64,000 bases of DNA from JAGLON01 sp041394985 (GTDB taxonomy: Bacteria; Zixibacteria; MSB-5A5; GN15; JAAZOE01), in NCBI GenBank assembly GCA_041394985.1, contig JAWLBI010000001.1, forward strand, positions 1,054,001-1,118,000, written 5' to 3'. The notes beneath the pieces are model-generated. The model saw nothing but the letters and a program-made list of their open reading frames with translations. It was not told the origin of the DNA and did no database searches. Every line of letters starts with the position of its first letter. Within the stretch, counting starts at the first letter, position 1. The position numbers and the translations under genes were made by a program. Positions 60,472 to 64,000 of the stretch are shown here, one piece after another.

Positions 60472-61542
60472 TTAATAGGTTAAATGTGTTGAACGCTTAA
60501 ACGTCAGGCCGGCGTGCTTAAAGTCGTCGATGTGTTCCTTCTGGAACTCGATACCCGACATCTTAAAGAACTTCGGCCAACCGATACGCTCAATCCATTC
60601 ACCGACGCGTTCATACGGCTTGGCATTGGCCGCCCACAACTCGACAATCTGCTTGACCGCTTCGGTCACTTCGGGCCAGCGCGGCGGATTGTTCGGGATG
60701 AACGGAATAGCCAGTTTCGAGAACATCGGCTCGTGGCGGGCGTTGGACACCTTACCACCGATCCAGATGGAGACACCGTCGTTGAGCGGGTCATTCAGCG
60801 GCATAGCCGGACAGACCGTATAGCAGTTCGCGCAGAACATGCAGCGATCTTCCAGAACCTCGACCGACGGATTACCGTTGACGGTAGCCGGACGAATCGC
60901 CGCGGTCGGACAGGCCGCACTCACGTTCGGAATTTCACACATCTTGTTCAGCGACTTGTGATCAACCCGCGGAGGACGACGGTGAATACCGAGGATGGCG
61001 ATGTCCGAGCAGTGCACGGCGCCGCACATATTCAGGCAGCAGGCCAGAGCGATGCGGAGCTTGCCCGGGAGCTTGGTGGACGTGAAGTAATCGGTCAACT
61101 CGTCCATGACGGCCTTCACGACGCCGGAAGCGTCCGTAGCGGCCGAATGGCAGTGAACCCAGCCCTGCGTATGGACAATGCTCGATATCGCATTGCCGAT
61201 ACCGCCGACCGGATGACCGAGGGCATTCAAATCCTTGATAAGAGCGTCGATTTTGCTTTCATCGGTCAGCAGAAACTCGACGTTGTGCCGGCTGGTGAAA
61301 CGCAGATGTCCGTCGCAGTATTTGTCCGCCAGGTCAGCATAATTGCGAATTTTCACGATGCTGAGCAGACGCGGCGAACCGGCGCGAACGGTGAACAACT
61401 TGGCGCCTGATTCGGAAACGTGAACCATAACGCCGGGTTTCAAAATTTCATGATACAGCCACTTGCCATAGTTGTCCTTGATAACTTGCGGCAAGAACTT
61501 CTCAAAATGCGGCGGGCCTATATCGGTTAATCTTTCAGCCAT
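60472..61542 (-). CDS. dsrB: Dissimilatory sulfite reductase, beta subunit
   Basis: A 356-residue subunit. Typical blocks are HTQGWVHCHSAATDASG, the sirohaem-[4Fe-4S] cysteines in ACCLNMCGAVHCSD, and the ferredoxin insert CMFCANCYTVCP. It pairs with DsrA in an alpha2beta2 enzyme that reduces sulfite and loads DsrC with sulfur. It is 56 bases after dsrA and 11 bases before dsrD. Confidence 0.97.
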   Translation of the reverse strand: MAERLTDIGPPHFEKFLPQVIKDNYGKWLYHEILKPGVMVHVSESGAKLFTVRAGSPRLLSIVKIRNYADLADKYCDGHLRFTSRHNVEFLLTDESKIDALIKDLNALGHPVGGIGNAISSIVHTQGWVHCHSAATDASGVVKAVMDELTDYFTSTKLPGKLRIALACCLNMCGAVHCSDIAILGIHRRPPRVDHKSLNKMCEIPNVSAACPTAAIRPATVNGNPSVEVLEDRCMFCANCYTVCPAMPLNDPLNDGVSIWIGGKVSNARHEPMFSKLAIPFIPNNPPRWPEVTEAVKQIVELWAANAKPYERVGEWIERIGWPKFFKMSGIEFQKEHIDDFKHAGLTFKRSTHLTY

Positions 61543-61598
61543 TGTAAAAACCTCTATATCATTAAAAAGGTTAATGTCTCGTTTACAAAAGCGACGAG

Positions 61599-62807
61599 TT
61601 ATTCGTCTTCCTCTTCGCCGTCATCTTCTTCATAGTATTCTTCGTAGAAGACGTACGGGTTTTCACGAGGATGAGCTACCATCTCGGGAACCATGTCGAT
61701 TTCGCACTCTTCGAGGAAGTTACCGAGCCCGACGCGCTGGATGAACTCACCGATACGCTCGCGGTTCTTACCTTCTTCGCACCAGAGGTCGTGCATCCGT
61801 TCGACCATGTCCTTCAGTTCATCATAAGGCGGTTCCATTTTCATGAACGGAACGATAACCGAGGACAACAGCGCACCTTCCACGATCGGAGCTTTGGAAC
61901 CGACGAGGATACAGGCGCCGCGATCTTTACCGGGACGCAACGCTTTCGGCATGACATTGATGCAGTGCATGCAGCGGCGGCAATATCCGTTCTCGATCTT
62001 GAGCTCTTTGCCGTTCCACTCCATGCATTTGCCGGGGCAGTGATCGATAACATCGCGCTGGATGTTCAGACCGCCGTCGACATATTTCTTGACTTCACCC
62101 TGATTCATCTGGATGTCGTCGCGCCAGGTACCGATGATCGACATATCGGCGCGGGCAACCGAGGCCACGCAGTCGTTCGGGCAACCTGACATTTTGAATT
62201 TGAACTTGTACGGGAACGCCGGGCGGTGAAGTTCGTCCTGATAGTGCATCGTCAGATCGTACGTCAGCGCGAGCGTGTCGTAGCAGGCCCATTCACAGCG
62301 AGCCGGACCGCAGCAGCAGCTCGGAGTACGAACGTCCGAACCGGAACCGCCGAGGTCAAACCCGGCCTTCGTCAGTTCTGCAAAAATCGGCTCCAACGCT
62401 TCCGTGCGGCAACCCAGGAAGACGATATCACCGGTCGAACCGTGCATGTTGGTCAAACCGGAACCGTATTTTTCCCAGATGTCGCAGAGTGTGCGCAGGG
62501 CCTCTGATGTGTAGAACCAACCGGAGGGCTGATTGATTCGAATGGTGTGAAAATGCGATACGTCGGGGTATTTCTCCGGAAGATCGGAATATCTTCCAAT
62601 GACACCACCGCCATAACCCATGACACCAACAATTCCGCCATGTTTCCAATGGCCGATTTTCTCTTCATACGACTGATTCAACAGTCCCAGAAGATCGCGA
62701 GACATGGGACTGTTCTTGGCCGCCAGCTTTATTTCTTTCACAAAGCTTGGCCAGGGACCTTTCTCCAGCTCGTCTAGTTTTGGGGTGTTTGGGATTTGAT
62801 CCGCCAT
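61599..62807 (-). CDS. dsrA: Dissimilatory sulfite reductase, alpha subunit
   Basis: A 402-residue subunit with cofactor-binding cysteines in CCCGPARCEWACYDT and GCPNDCVASVARAD, and a ferredoxin insert with CRRCMHCINVMP. The C-terminus has a short acidic run (EEDDGEEEDE). It is the first gene of the dsrABDN group. The two cysteine sets are both complete, so the subunit should be functional. Confidence 0.97.
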   Translation of the reverse strand: MADQIPNTPKLDELEKGPWPSFVKEIKLAAKNSPMSRDLLGLLNQSYEEKIGHWKHGGIVGVMGYGGGVIGRYSDLPEKYPDVSHFHTIRINQPSGWFYTSEALRTLCDIWEKYGSGLTNMHGSTGDIVFLGCRTEALEPIFAELTKAGFDLGGSGSDVRTPSCCCGPARCEWACYDTLALTYDLTMHYQDELHRPAFPYKFKFKMSGCPNDCVASVARADMSIIGTWRDDIQMNQGEVKKYVDGGLNIQRDVIDHCPGKCMEWNGKELKIENGYCRRCMHCINVMPKALRPGKDRGACILVGSKAPIVEGALLSSVIVPFMKMEPPYDELKDMVERMHDLWCEEGKNRERIGEFIQRVGLGNFLEECEIDMVPEMVAHPRENPYVFYEEYYEEDDGEEEDE

Positions 62808-62879
62808 TGTGACTCCTTATCTACAAAGTACAATTTGGAATGTATACAAGCGTTTATCTTGTCGTCCTTATTACGGAGT

Positions 62880-62897
62880 TTGTGCTTTTTTTCACAA
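62880..62897. promoter_or_regulatory. Rex/HcpR-type operator upstream of dsrA, proximal
   Basis: TTGTGC-N6-TCACAA, one mismatch from the perfect palindrome upstream of sat with the same 6-base centre, about 70 bases before the dsrA ATG. Confidence 0.5.
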
Positions 62898-62980
62898 TGT
62901 CGGCTGTTTGCCCTGCTCGCAATAGACAAAAAACCGAACATTCTCCTCCTAATCCAAATCCCAAAGTAACCAATTCCCAC

Positions 62981-62986
62981 ATTATA
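62981..62986 (-). promoter_or_regulatory. Candidate dsrA -10 element
   Basis: A consensus TATAAT on the minus strand. The matching -35 position is covered by the operator-like sequence at 62999-63016, as would fit a repressor. The transcript would have a 165-base leader. The -35 itself is poor. Confidence 0.35.
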
Positions 62987-62998
62987 GTCAAGTGCATT

Positions 62999-63016
62999 TT
63001 GTGAAAAATTTCATTA
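62999..63016. promoter_or_regulatory. Rex/HcpR-type operator upstream of dsrA, distal
   Basis: TTGTGA-N6-TCATTA: the left half is perfect and the right half keeps TCA plus the final A. It overlaps the expected -35 of the candidate dsrA promoter. Confidence 0.4.
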
Positions 63017-63213
63017 TCTCGGACTTTGTGCCCCATTCGGCTCAAGTAAAGTCGCCGTTTTTATCGTTGTTGTAAGAATATGTAAGACAATAGGATAAAT
63101 TTTTGTAAAATATTAAAAGCAGCCCCAATCTCAAAAATAGACATGAATAGACTATATTGCAAATACCCATAAAGTAGTCCTCGTCTGCGTTCGAGAACGT
63201 TACTTTTTTCTCA

Positions 63214-63247
63214 AACTAAAAGCCCCTCGAACTTCGAGGGGCTTTTT
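63214..63247. terminator. Rho-independent terminator of the qmoB unit
   Basis: A perfect 13-bp stem (AAAAGCCCCTCGA, 3-base loop, TCGAGGGGCTTTT) lies 38 bases after the qmoB stop codon. The A/T arms give a T tract on either strand, so it may work in both directions. Confidence 0.9.
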
Positions 63248-63284
63248 GACTCGCAACTTATTGCAATCGAACGACCGAATATTG

Positions 63285-64000
63285 CTACATACCTTTGTAC
63301 GGGTTCGGTCCGACCTGTTCCATGACTTCCAGGAAATCATCGAAGATTTTCGGGATTTTATGGAAGTCGGAAATAGCAAGTTCGTGCAATTCAACACGTT
63401 CTTCTTCGAGTACCAACTGCTGCAGTTTGTCACGGACGTTGGACATACGAGTGCTCGCCAGTTCACTGCCGCGGACGAAATGGCACTGATAATCATCGCC
63501 TTTTTTGCAGCCGATGAGAATCACGCCGTCGAATCCGACAGACAATGCATCACCGACCCAGACCGAGTTCATCGAACCGAGGCAGCGGAGCGGAATTATG
63601 CGAACCATCGAATTGTACTGCATACGCTTAAGTCCGGCCATATCGACCGCCGGCAAGGCGTCGTTTTCGCAGATAAAGGCCAGAATTCGCGGCTTCTCTT
63701 CGAACTCGTCCGGGATCTCGATTGATTTGATCATCTGCGAAATCATATTGACGCTGTAGTTCTTGAATGAAATGATTCGCTCAGGACAGGCGCCCATACA
63801 AATGCCGCAACGACGACAGCGGAACGGATTCGGCAGTGGCGTACCCTTGGCGTCCTCATCCAGAGTTCCGAACGGACATTCCTCGGTACAGCGCTTACAC
63901 TGCGTACACTTCTGCAGGAAGAAATCCGGGTAAGACATATCGCCGGCGCGCGGATGCACCGCCATGCCCTTGGCTACCGAATTGACCGCCTGAATAGCCT
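63285..64000 (-). CDS. qmoB: QmoB, C-terminal part (cut by the right window edge)
   Basis: The frame is open to the edge of the window, leaving about 238 residues. Two ferredoxin motifs (CTQCKRCTEECPFG, CRRCGICMGACPERI) precede a MvhD/HdrA-type domain (ILAFICENDALPAVDMAG, RCLGSMN, LIGCKKGDDYQCHFVRGSELA) and the family end QVGPNPYKGM. This matches the C-terminal part of QmoB, which couples the membrane QmoC to AprAB. An ATG at 63965 is internal. A related HdrA protein is the alternative but less likely given the end sequence. Confidence 0.88.
   Translation of the reverse strand, partial: AIQAVNSVAKGMAVHPRAGDMSYPDFFLQKCTQCKRCTEECPFGTLDEDAKGTPLPNPFRCRRCGICMGACPERIISFKNYSVNMISQMIKSIEIPDEFEEKPRILAFICENDALPAVDMAGLKRMQYNSMVRIIPLRCLGSMNSVWVGDALSVGFDGVILIGCKKGDDYQCHFVRGSELASTRMSNVRDKLQQLVLEEERVELHELAISDFHKIPKIFDDFLEVMEQVGPNPYKGM

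Larger units (their letters stand above)
62808..63217. other. Intergenic control region upstream of dsrA, no gene seen
   Basis: About 400 AT-rich bases between the qmoB end and the dsrA start, both on the minus strand. It holds two operator-like palindromes and a candidate -10 listed separately, and a GGAGT ribosome-binding sequence just before the dsrA ATG. I see no coding sequence. Confidence 0.6.

Noticed and set aside
1..64000. tRNA or rRNA genes, CRISPR arrays, insertion sequences, prophage genes
   Set aside because: I looked through the intergenic stretches and found no cloverleaf-like sequences, regular direct-repeat arrays, transposase genes or phage structural genes.

Overview
The window reads as a chromosomal segment of an anaerobic, sulfate- or sulfite-reducing bacterium of the FCB superphylum. 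Two signals support this. A PorY-like kinase and a PorX-like response regulator with a PglZ domain, together with a secreted propeller protein ending in a type A sorting domain, point to the Bacteroidetes-type (type IX) secretion lineage. From about 33 kb to the right edge the window carries almost the whole dissimilatory sulfate-reduction gene set. Candidatus Zixibacteria is my best guess, but that is inference; no rRNA gene is present to settle it. I found no tRNA, CRISPR array, insertion sequence or prophage.

Left part (1-18.8 kb, + strand): the end of serS, porY-porX, the t6A genes tsaE-tsaB with rimI, accD, folC, then a signalling block (GAF histidine kinase, receiver-GAF-kinase hybrid, NtrC-type sigma-54 activator, degenerate GGDEF-like protein). 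An ECF sigma/zinc anti-sigma pair follows, then an envelope export module (RND pump, LolA-like protein, outer-membrane beta-barrel, DUF2892 protein).

Middle part (18.8-33.4 kb): a cluster of palindromic intergenic repeats and a short AT-rich island with two unknown genes. On the minus strand come a PIG-V-like glycosyltransferase with pgsA, and three minor pilin genes. On the plus strand come a K+ channel, a dicarboxylate symporter with a 470-residue disordered tail, htpX, a CNNM/CorC-type protein, a DedA protein that seems to use a non-canonical start, and a HEAT-like protein.

Right part (33.4-64 kb), sulfur respiration: a YkgJ protein and a small zinc ribbon protein lie downstream of sat-aprB-aprA (minus strand). 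Divergent from sat are qmoC, a YeiH-type transporter, a small membrane protein and two ferritin-like proteins. A T9SS-type secreted FG-GAP protein sits between repeat arrays. The remainder is on the minus strand: dsrABDN, dsrL, dsrC, an RsbRD-domain protein, dsrMKJOP, a terminator, a persulfide/CoA-disulfide reductase, then hemA, the sirohaem dehydrogenase/chelatase and cobA-hemD. The right edge cuts the C-terminal half of qmoB. Sat and AprAB activate and reduce sulfate to sulfite with electrons from Qmo. DsrAB with DsrC, DsrMKJOP and DsrL reduces sulfite. The tetrapyrrole genes and DsrN supply sirohaem-type cofactor. Similar palindromes (TTGTGA-N6-TCACAA type) lie upstream of sat, qmoC and dsrA and suggest common redox control by a Rex- or HcpR-like regulator.
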